From: Cercozoa sp. M6MM
Taxonomy: Eukaryota; Endomyxa: Ascetosporea
DNA: 64,000 bases
Reading direction: 5' to 3' (one strand)
Assembly (NCBI GenBank): GCA_040357565.1
Contig: JBDODJ010000048.1
The notes below the pieces were generated by a model. It had not been told where the DNA came from. It made no database searches and saw only the letters and a program-made list of their open reading frames with translations. A program made the position numbers and the translations under genes. This document shows, in pieces, positions 45,719 to 58,572 of this stretch. Within the stretch, counting starts at the first letter, position 1, and each line of letters opens with the position of its first letter.

Positions 45719-48700
45719 ATGGTGGTGCCGGGCACGGCGCAAGCCGGCCGACATGGTCCGATTCGACGCCACGTGCAGTCGCAGCAGAAGCTGGTGGACT
45801 CGGAAGACCCGGAGTACCGTGTAATTTGGGCCTTTCATTGTTTTCTATTGTTGGCGTTAATCTAAGTATTGACGCAGGAGTATCAAACGATCTACCACGC
45901 GTTCGAGTCAACTGGTGCGTTTCTCGATTCTACAAAGCACTGGTTTAAAACAAAATTAACTGTGTTTGCAGTTCGCAAGTTCACCAACCGGCCGTGTCTG
46001 GGAACGCAGGACGAGAACGGTAGTGCATCTTGTGTTTGTTTGAAGATGGGAGTTTGCTCAAGGTAGTGTGATGATCTAGGCGAGTACAAATTCCTCCGAT
46101 ACAGCGACGTCGCACGTCAAGTACTCTCTGTTTCTTCTTTGTTCCTCCCTTTGATCCTTCCTATGTTGTGCTAGGCCTCGAGTTTTGGCAGTGCCTTGTG
46201 TCATCTCGGCTTGGATCGCCAGGTATGACCAAGTGAAGAAATACTTGAGCACAACGGAAAAGTGATCACTGGATGTGTGTCACAGGACAGGGTCGGTATC
46301 TACTGCGTCAACCGTGCCGAGTTTGTGATTGCGGAAATGGTAGCCTTAGACTGACCTGCTCGACCCTCGAACCTTTGACCCTTTGAATTCTTGACCCTTG
46401 AACCGTTGGCCCTTTCTTTGACTCTTTGACCTTCCGCTACAGGGAATGTACGCCTTCGATCTGGCGAGTGTGCCACTGTATGACACGCTTGGCAAGGACG
46501 CCGCCAGCTACATCATCGGACAGGCGGTATAGCACAAACAACACTCAAACAACAATGAATGAAACAATGTGCAGAAACTCGAGATCGTCGTGGCGAGCGC
46601 TGACAAACTCGAGACACTTGCGGCCTTGCTTACGGGGGTACCCTCCACCTCATTAATATTAGTGAGTCTCTTTTAACAGTTAAGGATGTGCAGGGACAGA
46701 CGCAGTTGAAGAAGATCATTGTGCTGCCTCTGCAGAGCGTAGCTTTCGCTCTTTCTTGTGTCTGTCTGACCAGTTACTTGGCTGAACCTTGGTAGTGGGA
46801 GAAAGTCGACTCGGAAAAGACGCAGCAGTGGCATGCGGTACCTCCTCTACCCCTCTGTTTAAACTAGTGACACTTGCACCCCTCCCCTTGCAGGCAGTGA
46901 TGCAGCACCGCAGCCTGTTCGACGAGAACCTGGCCGTGCACTGGCATGACTTCCTCAAGGTCGGCAGCCGACACCGTATGGCGCACCGTCCGCCCACTGG
47001 TAGGACAAACCGACTCTCAGTGACCACCCTGTCTGAGTGACCAGTCAGTCAGTCAGCCAGTCAGTGACCACTCAAGTCAAACATGTGTGACAGGCAAGAG
47101 TGTGTGTACCGTGTGCTACACTAGTGGCACCACTGGCACTCCCAAGGTACCACCTACCACCCTGTATGTGTGTACACTTGATGGAGTGTCTCGTGAATGC
47201 GGATAGGGTGCCATGCTGACGCACCGCGGTGTCATGAGTGCCGCCTTGGCCACTCGGTACTCTCTTAGCTCAGCTTCCCCTGTCTCTTGCCCTTTACACC
47301 CTGACTGTTTCCCTTTGTGCCGTGACTCTTCCCTTTTACACTGACTGCTAACACAGAGTGGCGGCTAAGGTGACAAGCGACGATGTCTACATGTCGTACC
47401 TGCCGTAAAATGCTCTCTTCTTCTCATCGCTTCCTTAACCAGAAGCTCCAGTTAAAAACCCTGGTTGTTTCTCAGACTGGCGCACGTGTTCGAACGCGTC
47501 ATCGTTACGGCCGGTCTGGTGCACGGTGCATGTGCCGGTTTCTTCCGCGGGGATGTTGCGCTGCTCATGGACGACCTGGCGCGCTTGCGACCCACGCTGG
47601 TGCGTTTCTCGCCGCCGATTGCAGCTGCAGCGTTTCTCGTCGTTCTTATCGATATTCTTTTATGACAACAGTTCGTTGGCGTACCGCGTCTTTACAACAA
47701 GGTATACGACAAAGTGATGGCGCAGATGCAGTCGTCCAACTGGGCTGTTCGCACACTCTTCGAACGTGCCTATGCGACCAAGGTGAACTTTAAACACTTT
47801 TTTGTTTCGAGATCAAACTTGTTTGCAAGTTAGTTCTAACTGTTTGTCTCGAGCAGCTCTATTATTTGCGTTCGTCAGGAGCACTGTCGCATGCTCTGTG
47901 GGATCGCGTGGTTTTCTCCAAGGTATTTTGTATCGATCAACCTCCGCGCAAATGTGTTTGACTCATTTTGACTTTAAATAACTTTTGCACAGATTGCAGC
48001 CAAGTTGGGCGGTCGTGTGCGTCTGCTTTTGACGGTTAGTTTGGTTGAATGAACGTGTGAAAACGACCCATTGGTGTTTTGTGTTGAATTGTAGGGTGCT
48101 GCACCGATCGCTTCGCATGTCCAAGTTCGTTTTTTTTTTTTGAAAGTTGTTTATGTTGCGTTGCAGAGCTGAGTTGTTCCTTGAAAACAGGAGTTCCTGC
48201 GCATCGCTTTCTCTGCCCCTCTGATTGAGGTACTTATCTGTTGTTAGATCATGAAAAAGGTAGTTTTTGCATTCTTTAATTGTTCTGTCAACTGTATCAG
48301 GGCTACGGTCAGACCGAGAGTCACGCGCTCATCAGTGCCACGCCTATTGATGAGCCCAATGCATGTGGACACATTGGTAACATTCTCTGCTAGTCTTTTT
48401 GTTTGGTTGTGAGGTGTGTGTGTGTGTGTGTTTTTTTAATGCAGGCGTTCCCTTCTGTTCGACCGAGGTACCAACGAAAGCTTGTTGGACTGACCCAGTT
48501 TGAGATCGAGTGTGCTGTAGGTGGCACTGTTTGATGTGCCGGAAATGAACTACACTCAAAACGACACCGTGGATGGCGTTCATATTGAACGCGGTACTTT
48601 TGACTGTTCAGTTTTTTGTCTTTGCAAACATGCGTGTTGCAGGCGAGATTTGCTTCCGAGGACCGACTGCTTTCGCTGGTATTTTTATGTGTCTAACTGT

Positions 48701-49710
48701 ACCCATTGTTGCTGCTCATTGCTGTGCATGTGTTTCTGTGTAGGCTACCTGGATATGCCGGAAAAGACGGCCGACACCATTGACGAAGACGGGTAGTCTG
48801 TCTGTCTGTGCATGGCAAATGTGTAATCCAATGTGTGGTAAAAACAGTTGGGTGCACACGGGTGATATTGGCATGTGGGACCCGGTACTCTCGCTGCTCG
48901 CAGAAGACGAGGGCAAGCTGAGGGGAACACTTTGTTGTGCCTGTGCAGAAGAAAGGCGGTGCACTTCGCATCATCGATCGCAAGAAGAACATCTTCAAGC
49001 TGGCTCAGGGCGAATACGTGGCACCTGAGAAGATTGAAAACGCGTACCTGCGCTCGCCCTTTATTGCGCAGGCGTTTGTGCACGGCGACAGCTTGCATCA
49101 CCGTATCTTTGATACAGGGATATACTGATCTGTATAAAAGGGATGTATAAAAAGGGATGTATAAAAAGGCATGTATAGAACTGGTCGCCGTGGTGGTGCC
49201 GGACGAGGAGCTGCTGCCGCAGTGGTGCCGCGACAACGGCGTTAGTGGCGACGATACGGCTGTGCTTGTGCAGCATGCCAAGTACAGCATTCACTTACCT
49301 TTGTGTATCTTTGCTTTGTGTATCGTACCTGCCCTGCAGGGTCAAGCAACTGATCGAGCAAGAGATGCGAGCGGCCGCCAAGGAAGCTGGTACAATCTGT
49401 ACATGCCTGCGAACCCACCTTGCTGTATCCACACACACTTATGCGATAGGTCTGCACGGATTCGAGCAAGCCAAGGCGGTGCACTTGTGTCCATTCCCGT
49501 TCGATCATCCGGAACACAATGGCGCCTTGTTGACGCCGACCTTCAAGTGCGGATCCTTCTCTCCCTCATCGTTGCCTGGTTACACAGGCGAACTGGCTTG
49601 AATGTAGGTTGAAGCGCGCACAGGCGAAGGAGTATTTCGCGTCGCAGATCGAGGCTATGTATGCTCCCTGTGTCTTGTCCGCGTCCGCAGTTCGATTTGG
49701 ATTTGGATAG
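45719..49710 (+). CDS. Long-chain acyl-CoA synthetase (AMP-forming)
   Basis: This enzyme activates fatty acids to acyl-CoA through an acyl-adenylate. The start [17 protein letters not shown] is followed by IYHAFE...[12 protein letters not shown], typical of the LACS N terminus, then [16 protein letters not shown] and [16 protein letters not shown]. The ATP-binding motif is intact ([18 protein letters not shown], about 47100-47235), as are [31 protein letters not shown], the adenylation motif [11 protein letters not shown] and [20 protein letters not shown]. The C-terminal domain ends [18 protein letters not shown], close to the usual LKRxxxxxxFxxxIxxMY, and the reading continues without a splice to TAG at 49710. 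About 25 introns interrupt it; several carry private tandem repeats. No N-terminal targeting peptide or transmembrane anchor is obvious in the part I can resolve, so location (ER, peroxisome or other) is open. Confidence 0.93.
46340..46438. repeat. CCCTTTGA-type degenerate repeat in an acyl-CoA synthetase intron
   Basis: Units such as TTTGACC, CTTTGAATTC, TTGACCCTTGAA and CTTTGACT succeed each other through the intron. The whole intron looks like a decayed tandem array ending in its own acceptor. Confidence 0.75.
47041..47072. repeat. CAGT tetranucleotide repeat in an acyl-CoA synthetase intron
   Basis: Five CAGT units with one CAGC variant lie just after an exon-like frame around 47040. Confidence 0.85.
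49133..49177. repeat. GGATGTATAAAAA tandem repeat
   Basis: Three imperfect copies of a 14-base unit (GATGTATAAAAAGG) lie in an intron of the acyl-CoA synthetase gene. Each copy contains a TATAAAA string, so it could be mistaken for a TATA box. Confidence 0.85.
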
Positions 49711-50027
49711 GTACGCCTCCCTGGAACGTGCGGCCCTTTAACCGACAGTGCGGTTCGGTTTTCGCCCTTCCTTCACCGAGCAGAGGTCGCCATGCAACCC
49801 AAATAATGTCTCGTTCAGTTAGCGTATTACTTTACCAGCCTCGCATCAAACATGGTAGCTCTGGAACGACAGTGCAGAGCTGAGAGCGCTGACAGAATAC
49901 TGTATTTTTCGATTAACGGGCTCGCCGAGCCGGGCAGTTTTTGTGAGCTACAGTGTAAAAAGCCTCACTGAGTGGAGCAGTGGCGTGTAGCAGTTTGGGA
50001 TTGTCTTGACACCGTTGGAAACGAAGC
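49711..50027. promoter_or_regulatory. Intergenic region upstream of VPS20
   Basis: The spacer between two plus-strand genes contains a small hairpin, GGCTC-GCC-GAGCC, near 49919-49931, and an AATACTGTATTTTT string near 49897. It must hold the synthetase 3' end and the VPS20 promoter. Confidence 0.4.
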
Positions 50028-51131
50028 ATGGGCTTTCTTTTTTCCAAGCCAAAAAAGCAGAAGAGGGAGACGCCGGCAATGTCCGAGCAAGTAACTTGTC
50101 AGTGCTTATGTATTAATCCTTTTGTGGCGTAAGGTAAATTTCCCCTTTACTTGCAAAGGACCGAGCAGTGCTGGATTTGAAACGGCAACGAGATCGACTC
50201 AAGAAGTATGAGACAAAGGTCAGGCCAACCGAATCGACCATGGAGGTGGGGATGTGTTGTGTGTGTCGTGTGCGTAGATTGACCAAGTCGCAGTGCGCGA
50301 AAAGGAGATGGCGAAACTACTGCTTTCACAGGGTCGCAAAGATCGTGCTCTGCTGTGTCTCAAGTATCTCTCCTTTACTCAGTCATGCTTGACTTGGGAC
50401 TTGACCTTTGTGGATTTAAACAGGAAGAAAAAGTACCAGGAGCAGCTTCTAGAGCGAACTCGAGGGTATACCATGCTGATGCTCACTTGGCTGTGTGTGT
50501 GTTTATTTTGCACGATGTGTTCCTGTAGTCAACTACTGAATGTCGAGCAACTAGTCAATTCGATCGAGTTTGCCTCCATGCAAAAGTACGCTGACTTTGT
50601 TCGGATGTTGCTCAATTCCGGTCGTGAATCAACGTGTTTGTCGTGCGCACAGCGAGGTGTTCCAAGCACTCAAGGACGGCAACACGTGCTTGGAGGCACT
50701 CAACGCCGAGGTCGACGTTGAGGAGGTCTGCTGTTTCTGGTTCTGTTTCTGCCTTTGTGTGTTGTTATCCTGACTGGGACAACAGGTCGAACAACTGATG
50801 GAGGACACGGCCGACGCAATTGCGTACACCAACGAAGTGAGTGAGGCACTCGGACAGAAACTCTCCGAGGAAGACGAGGACGAAGTCAACGCTATGTTTG
50901 CTGCGCTCGAGGATGAGGTGCGTCTTACTGTCATTCCATATGTGTCTGGGACATGTTGTCTGTCTTGTGCACGTTCAGATTGCGCTCGAGGACGAGCAAG
51001 CTCTGCCGGAAGCGCCAGTCACCAATGTGACCACACAGCCTATGACCACAGAACAAGTGACTCCAGTCGAGGGGGAGGTGGAAGTCAAGCAGCAGGAGGA
51101 AGAAGAAAAACCGGCGCTTGTTCTCGCATGA
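50028..51131 (+). CDS. CHMP6: ESCRT-III subunit Vps20 (CHMP6)
   Basis: Vps20 is the ESCRT-III subunit that ESCRT-II recruits; it nucleates Snf7 polymers that pinch vesicles into endosomes. The N terminus MGFLFSKPKKQKRE has the glycine for myristoylation and the basic patch of the family. The helical core follows: DRAVLDLKRQRDRLKKYE, VREKEMAKLLLSQGRKDRAL, KKKYQEQLLERT, LLNVEQLVNSIEFASMQ. Then come ALKDGNTCLEALNAEVDVE and VEQLMEDTADAIAYTNEVSE. The acidic C-terminal part contains EEDEDEVNAMFAALEDE, matching the CHMP6 region before its MIT-interacting motif, and the protein ends in a Glu-rich tail (KPALVLA). The helix order and the RDGRKERA-like motif separate it from Snf7/CHMP4. Its physical partner complex includes Vps36, encoded about 44 kb away in this window. 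About seven short introns. Confidence 0.94.
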
Positions 51132-51618
51132 TCGGGACTCGTGTTACCGCGATCATAGACTCGACTAGCACCGTGGGGTCAGCGAGTGGTGTTTTGATTC
51201 TAGTTTCTGTAAGCCAAGCCTACGCTACGGCCTGCAACTATAAACAGAACTGATCTTGAAAGATCAATTTCAACTGAAGCAAACGAAAAATCAATAGGCT
51301 AGTCTAGTGAGTAGATAGACTGTCTGCGGGCTGCACGCAACGTTACAATTCAAGAGGAGCATGTCGCAGTGTCTAATACGCCGCTCGGGCCCAAGGGCAC
51401 CATTTGCACTTTTTGCCACTTTTTGCACAATCGGGTCGATTCGCTCTGACGGGCGTTGGAACCATCCTGTGTTTTGGCGCCAATAACTTGCAGCCGTTAT
51501 AAACTGCTCCTACCAGGAGATCGTTCGTGCAGGTCGTAAGTACGCTCGGACGCGTGCAAGAGACTTCCTTAACTTGCAAGGATCGGTGCGACGGAACAGG
51601 TTGTGTTGACGGAGAATC
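51132..51618. promoter_or_regulatory. Intergenic region before the FnIII-like gene
   Basis: About 490 bases without a supported exon. It presumably has the 3' end of VPS20 and the promoter of the next gene. Confidence 0.5.
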
Positions 51619-54600
51619 ATGGCGTTGAAACTCCTTGCCGCACTCGCGCTCGGCTTTTTCCCTGTCGTTCTTGGAAGTGAGGAACTGGGCTTCACAAATG
51701 GTACGCAGCTGACATGAGCTTTCCCCTAAACAACTTGAGAAAGGATACCCTGCTCTCGTGTTTTTGGCTTGCAGTGGAAATCATTCAAACGAGTGACTAC
51801 GGACGCGTGCTCGTGTGGAATACCGTGCCTCCAGGAAACACCAACGAAATGTACCTCTTGAATTCCAACGGCAGGACCGATTTTGCGAACTGCCGCGAGG
51901 CACCGCCATCGGATCTGATTCCAGCCGATATCGACTGCGCAGTCGTGCTGTTTGAGGACGGTAGTTTTTTGTTGTCTTTTGTCTTTTGCACACAACACCG
52001 CTCCAACTTTATTGTTTTTCTTAGACCAAACGTCGCCGTGGGACAACAGTATTTATGACTTGGCCACGTACACATTGGGTAGACTCAACTTGCTAACCGA
52101 CCCTTCAACTCAATATACAGAATTAACACACTCGCTTTTTATGAACAGGACGAAACAACAAAGATCCCTACGAATTCGACTACCAAGCCATCTCCCTTTA
52201 CGAGTGTATCTTCTAGCTTTGTTTTGTGTGAATTCACTGCCTCCTTTGAGTCAACGAAAATACGGTTTGTTTTTAGCGCCTGAGTTCTCGTTCGGTCCTG
52301 CAGTCTATGGCAGCAATCTCACCGTCATGCTGGACGATGACAGCACGGGTCGCCACTTCCTGTCGTTTCGCTACCGCGTACGTTCACTCAACAAAAAAAG
52401 TGATAACTTAGTGCACTAGTCGGGTTTCATTTTGAAACACAGGCCAAGGTGGTCGAGTCGCGACTGATCGACGGCGACTGGGTCGACTCGGAGTGGACGA
52501 CCAGCACTTCCAGTCTGGTACATGACACACGCGATTGATTCATACATTGTGTGCTTGTGTTGATGTCGTTCCTTGTGTTTTTGGCAAACAGATCACACCA
52601 AGAGAGTGCCAGGAGAAACGCAATCTCGGCGTGCACTTGCGCGACTTTGAGTTTCCGTTAGATGCGTATCCGATGAAAGTGACGGTCACGATAACGGTGA
52701 TTGATGAGGCGACGTCTGCTGCCTTCAATACGACACAGGAGGTCCAAGTGCGCAACACTCCGGGTTCGTTTTCGCTGCTGCAGTCTGGGTATGTGCCGGT
52801 GAATGAAGAGAGCGGTTACGTTGAACTCGCCTGGTCACTGCACGATAACCTGGTACCCTAGTATTGTGGCGAAAACAAAATACAATCTGTAGTCTTGCAA
52901 CGACTGTGTGTTGTAGACTGGAGAGAACGCCACGTCCTACGTTTTGAAGTACACGCGAATGGCTGACCTGGGCGACAGTTCCACCGAGAGCGGTGTCTTT
53001 GCTTTGCCTTCCGGGTCGATCACTCTCGTCGAGGATGACTACCAAGGACAGACTGTGCCAATGAATAAGTTCCAGGGAACGTTGAGTCTGACACACGGCT
53101 ACACGTACATTTTTTTCTGCACACAAATGTATCCAAAGTAATCACATGCACTGTGTGTGCTTTGCAGTTTTGACGTGCGTATCGTTGCTTTCAATGACTA
53201 CGGCAGCACTTCGACCGAATCGGCCCTGATCGCGGTGGGCACTAAACCGTCGCCCGTCCAGGTAGTCAAAATTACGTCCTGACTTGTTTTGCTGGATTCT
53301 TGGGTGTGTAACTTAGGACCACAAATATGTTGTCATCGACACCGGCGATGCCGACAATGCATTGGTATCCTTTCTTTTCAGTGTCGCTGCTGAAATAACT
53401 AACTTTGACATCGCCGTAGGTGGAAACGACCTGGTTGGCCCCTTGTTACTCGGGAACTGTTGATCGACCTGTTTTCTACCGAGTGTATCCTCTCTGTCTT
53501 GAGTTGCTGATTGTTGTGAATGTGATTGGTTTATTCTCCTCTCGCAGTTTGCAAGACGGTGTAGTTGTGAAGCAGCAAAACGAAACATCGGCCAGTCTCT
53601 GGGTGCCTCACAATTCGACGTTCTTGCTCAGCGTTCGTGCCGTCAATTTCATCGGATTCTATGACGAATCTTCTTTTTCGGTATCAGGAAATTGTTCGTT
53701 TTAGTTTCCGACCTGTTGTTCCGTTTGTTTGATTGTGTTTCTTGGTGACTAAATGACGCAGGTGGACACGGCTGATGTAGATGTTCGCATCCAACTGAGC
53801 ACATCAGTTATCACATACATCAATGCTTCAGCGCCGAATACTCTCACGATGAAGTTTGAGCCCATTGAATATGCCGAAAAGTGCTCCTTGCTTTCATTGT
53901 CTTTGATTGCTCTGTGAGTGAGTATTCTCGCCTGAGTGTGCAGGTACGTCGCTCGAGTGCGTCCGGTGGGTGTTGAGGCCTGGCGCTCACAGTTTGTCTC
54001 CCCGACGGAAGGCGATGACATTGCTGCCGAATTCTCCGACTTGGCTCCCGGAAAGTACCAGGTGCAGGTTGCTGGTACACTCTCTCATTTTTAGTTCCGT
54101 CATGATCACTGGGTCGCTTGTTTTACAATAAACCCGACTGCAGGAGTGCGACTCGGTCAAATTGGCGACTTCTCCGCCGACGTGTTCCAGAACGTGCATG
54201 CGGTGCCACTGAGCGTCGAAGGACTCGAGTCACAGATCGACTCTGAACTGAACTTTGTAACCTCATTTACTATGATCAAACTGAACTTGTATTTTGCTTG
54301 TGAAAGGTGAATTTACTCAATCACGTTTGGTTTATTTGTGCTTCCAGTTGTTCATTTTCTGGGACGGATGCGAGGGCGACGCCGAAGCGGCTGAAGTGCA
54401 GTGGCGCGATACGACTCTTGACCTGCCTGCTCAAACTGTATCATTTTCCCTTTTTGGTTTCCCTTTTGACTCACTGGCGTTTTCTTGGGTCAGTTGACCA
54501 CTCGAGAGAGCTTTGTCCGCGTACCGGGAGCTTATGATGCCGAGCATGAATACGCCGTGCGTGTGCGGTAAATTTGTTTTTGTATCTGGGTGAAATTGAT

Positions 54601-55219
54601 CGGTGGCAGTGTTACCTGAGTATAAATGTAGGTGCTTGAACCCGGTCGGGCTCAGTGCTTGGACAGAATGGGGCTTTGTCACCAAGGAAACACTCGATCC
54701 GGACGATGTGCGAGTCATCAAACCCGAAAATCAGGTCGAAACACCGGCGAAGCCGTCGAACGACAACTTCCTTCTTGTCACGGTACTGACAGCTTTCAGT
54801 TTTTTTTTCGTTTCAAAATTGATACCTTTTTTGCAAACAATGCATGCAGCTTCTCGTCGTTCTGTCCTTGCTGTGCTGTGTTGGACCAGTGATGTACTTC
54901 ACACGCCGATACTTCAAGTACTGCTGCGTTACTTCTGCTGGTTTGACTTCACAATTTCTGCTATGTGTTCAGGATGAAACGCAATGAGAAGGCTGATATG
55001 GAGTTGGTAGTTTTTGCTTAGACCTGCTTGGGGTTGTCCCTGATTTATAGAGGGCATTTTTTGTGCATTCAGAACGACTGGGAACTCGAGAACGAAGCTA
55101 TCGTGTTCGAAGAGACCGAGATGGAGGCTGAGATCCAACTCGAGGAAGCAACTGACGCAAATCACGCCATCGAGGTTCGCGAGTACGCGGACGAGGAGTC
55201 ACCTGGTGACTCGCACTGA
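51619..55219 (+). CDS. Type I membrane protein with fibronectin-III-like repeats
   Basis: The first exon codes a signal peptide (MALKLLAALALGFFPVVLGS). The ectodomain of about 800 residues consists of repeated beta-sandwich units with the fibronectin-III pattern, a Tyr-x-Val/Leu-Arg strand and a late Asn/Gly turn: ATSYVLKYTRMADLG and IFDVRIVAFNDYGSTS (about 52930-53210), FLLSVRAVNFIGFYDESSF (about 53630), YVARVRPVGVEAW (about 53945), and YAVRVRCLNPVGLSAWTEWG (about 54550-54670). A transmembrane helix follows (LLVVLSLLCCVGPVMYF, about 54849-54900), then FTRRYFK and an acidic cytosolic tail (EEAT..., AIEVREYADEESPGDSH). Sequons such as NETS and NAT suggest glycosylation. No kinase or phosphatase domain is present. 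It may be an adhesion or cargo receptor; the family is not identified. It resembles the 11369 gene only in general plan. Confidence 0.75.
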
Positions 55220-55635
55220 GCTTAAGCCAGCTCCCACTCAACCATGCTACATTCGAGTCAACCAGTCTCGTCGTAGCAAGGACGGCGCGGACGAAGCATA
55301 TATACCATAAATTTACCGTCCGCCGAGCCCGGTTTCTTTGGGACCTTTACCATACAGTAGTCATTGATTGCTAAGTCCGGCTGTCAGAAAACGAGCTGCT
55401 GTCCCTAAATTTAGTCATCCATCTCCTGCTCTTGCATTATCAATAATTGTTTCCCAGCGAACCAACGCAAGACCACCACCTGCATTTTTGACCAACTTGA
55501 TCTGCGATTGGTAACAGTGAACAACTCAGTCTCGCTGCAAAGCGCATCAAACAGCATTGTTCACTGGTTTGGAGTTGGCGTCGTTCTTTTCGACCAGCAC
55601 GTCTTGGAGTTGCATGTCATTTCGCAGGAAGGAAC
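55220..55635. promoter_or_regulatory. Intergenic region before the MFS transporter gene
   Basis: No supported exon. A CCGCCGAGCCCGG string near 55320 resembles the GC-rich strings near 49919 and 58642 in two other spacers. Confidence 0.45.
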
Positions 55636-58572
55636 ATGGGAACCTGCGAAAAGAAGTACGTGTACACAATCGACGATGTTGAGAACATTCAAATCGTTGG
55701 AGACAACAACAGCATTGATCACGGAATCAGCGAAATTGACAGTTTCAGCGAAAATCAAAGCGCAATCAGCGGCGAAAGCGACACCGAAGTGCGTTTGCTC
55801 GCAACTGACGGCCGCGACCGCACTGTGCACATCGGAAGTGACGATGATACAAGTCTGGTCTGCAAGAAGATAATTCTTGGCCGGCCACTCGAAAGTGATA
55901 CCAACAGCGAAGCTGAGTTGGAGGCAGTGAGTCTCAAAATTCACGATGCCATTGAGTTGTCTGGATTTGGTTTCTTTCAGGTAGACTGTAAATTTAAAAC
56001 AAGTCGTTCATGCGAAGTATTACAAAGATAGTCTGATGTAATGAACAGTTGAAGATCCTGGCGCTAACTGGCATGTGTTGGGCGTGTGACGCGATGGAAG
56101 TTCTGTTGTTGGGTACTGTACTGTATCATTGTATCTGCTTGATTGGCGTAAAAACAAACCTTGACACTTGTGTTGTTCAAACAGGCTACATAGCTACTCC
56201 TGTGCAGCGACATTTCGGCGTCTCGGCTGCGAAAACTGCTCTTCTAGGGAGTGGTAACTTTACTGAACTTCAGCTTTTGTCCATTAACTGAAATACCAAT
56301 GATCCCTTAAGATTTACAACCCTGCCCACCCGTTCTTCCTTTACCCCTGGGCAGTCACGTTCCTTGCAATGATGATTGGAGCTTTCATTTTCGGGTTTGG
56401 TACTGCATGTTGTTGGACTGAACTAGTACCAGTGCATCCAGAGGTTAAAAAAAACTCTGCTCCCGGCTCTGGTAGTGGCCGACGCTCGTGGTCGACGTTT
56501 CGCTTTTCTGCTGTCGGTCGCACTCACTGCAGTTTGTGTTAGTTTCTCTGTTGCAACATTTACTGAGAGGGAAAAAAAGAAAGAGCAATGTGCAGGGACT
56601 CGTCGCTGCGGCTGCAACTTCGTTTGTGCAGCTGCTGCTTTGTCGAGCAGGCGTTGGGGTTGGAGTAGGAGGAACCCACCGTACAATTTTTTCTGTACCT
56701 TTTCCAAGAATAAAGGGAAAAACTGGCTTGTGTTGCAGTGGCAGCTACCATCTTGGCCGAAGTGACGCCTTCTCGACACAGGCAGGCTAGTTTATACTTC
56801 TTCCTTGGTCAAGTGGATAATTTGACCTGACTCCCTGGATGTTCAAAGAGCGCTGTGCACGGTGATGCTGGCGCTGTTTTGGGCCCTCGGCGCCGTGTTT
56901 GAAAGTGGACTGTCGGTGCTCACTTTGGGGTAAATAAACTTACACTCGCTGTGTCCTCTTCTTTTCTTATGTGTGAGTTGATTGTTACATGCAGGAAACA
57001 CGACAAATGGCGCTTGTTTCTCGCACTCTCAGCCTGTAGAAATCGCTTTTCGTTGTTTCATGCAACAGCTAGATTTGTAGTTAAGCTTGACGTCCGTCAG
57101 GTCCCTCTTTCCTGTTGTTGTTGGTCTCGATGTTCCAACTGCCGGAGTCGCCTCGATACCTTCTCAAACACAGGGTGAATTTACAACTAAAACAATGGCA
57201 TTCTTTAATGGTAGTAATTGTCTACATTTCGCGAAGAAAAACGAAGAAGACAGAAGGCCAGAGAACCTCATCCATCAGATCGCGAAATGCAACAACACGA
57301 CTGACATGCTGCCTCACGAGTTCTCTCTTGTAAAGTTACACCTACAGTTTCCTAAACTTATTGTGATACTATAATTTAGTTTCTGAAAGGTTTACTTAGG
57401 CTGAAAGTGAGACACGCAAACTGACACTACGAGTTGTCACCAACATGTCAGCCTTCGCACGCTTCTTCCTGCTGGGTATTCCATGCTTTGTCCAGGCCGG
57501 GATCGGTAGTCTTTGACTCTGCTTGACCGTGTTTTCAGCTCTCATGATGTTGTGGAGCGCATCTGCCTTGTTCTACTACGGCAGCGTGTTTATCAGTTCG
57601 GTCTATCCGGAGGTAAGATTCAATCTGAAAAGACTCGATGTGCTTTGAGAGAAGCTGCTGCTTTCAGAGCGCGTTGGCGGAGTTTGCCGCACTAATGCTG
57701 GCCGCACTGTTGCTGCGTGGTGTCAAAATGAGTCGGTGTCGCACAATGTTCTTCGTCGCTTTCGTTGGGTGCGTGCTCGCTTTTGCGACTGCATCGGAGA
57801 CCAAGCTTGGGCATGGCGACAGCTACAGTGACACAGGGTACAAACCGATACCACTTGTAAGGGTCTTGCAGGAAAGAGAAGTATCTACTAACGAGATAGA
57901 CTACGCGTGTGCTTGTTTCTCCTTCGAACACTGGCCGCCTGTGTCTTTCAGTACAGTTCAAAAACCTTCTCACTTTGTGGTGTTCTTTTTGTAAAAGCGT
58001 GTTGTGAACGAAAAGAGTTCCGTTCATTTACACTCCCGAGATCTGCCCGACTGAGTGGCGAGCAGCCTTCTTAGGTCGCCTTCCTGTTTATCAGCAACTA
58101 CTCTTCGTGTGTTATCTGATGAAACACATGGGCAGGTACAATGTCGTCAGTCGCACGACTAGGTGCTATGGCGGCACCTTTGCTCGTGGCAACTGACGTG
58201 GTAAGCTTTCAGTACGAAACTCATCAGATTTAAATTTTCTGCCCTGAACTCTCGTCGACTTGCAGAAGACAGCCTGCATGTGCTTGGGTGCATCAGCTCT
58301 GGTGATCACGCTGTGCTCTCGAATTATGATGTCACATGACACCCATCACAATGACCAACTGCACGAGGGTACTGCCTGTACATGTGCTTTGATGTGCTGT
58401 ACTTGTATAAAGGCAACCTTTAGGCTCGCAATGTATATTCCTCGCCACGTCGGATCCGGATGGTGACCGTGACGATGAGCTTGAGAATGCCAGTATGTCG
58501 ATCGAGGAACAGGCGGTTAGTAGTGAGCAAGTCGAAATGCACTTGCTGCGCACGCCTACGTCACCCTATTGA
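55636..58572 (+). CDS. Major facilitator superfamily transporter, SV2/organic solute type
   Basis: A long acidic cytosolic N terminus (about 100 residues, with GDNNSIDHGISEIDSFSENQ) leads to DAIELSGFGFFQ. That motif, followed by LKILALTGMCWACDAMEVLL, is the standard opening of the SV2/SVOP transporter group (a G-F-G-x-FQ motif and W-x-x-DAME). Later parts match MFS landmarks: LADARGRRFAFL (the loop 2-3 D-x-x-GRR motif, near 56473-56510), AATILAEVTPSRHRG (near 56745), WRLFLALSA, MFQLPESPRYLLKHRG (near 57133-57175, the PESPR motif) and YTPEICPTEWRAAFL (near 58028-58075). The tail is acidic (DPDGDRDDELENASMS) and ends in TGA at 58572. The substrate is not predictable. The protein is probably full-length with about twelve membrane helices; several exon borders between 57180 and 57500 are uncertain. 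Confidence 0.82.

Noticed and set aside
49133-49177. Three TATAAAA strings that look like TATA boxes
   Set aside because: They are part of a 14-base tandem repeat inside the acyl-CoA synthetase gene and no gene starts just downstream.
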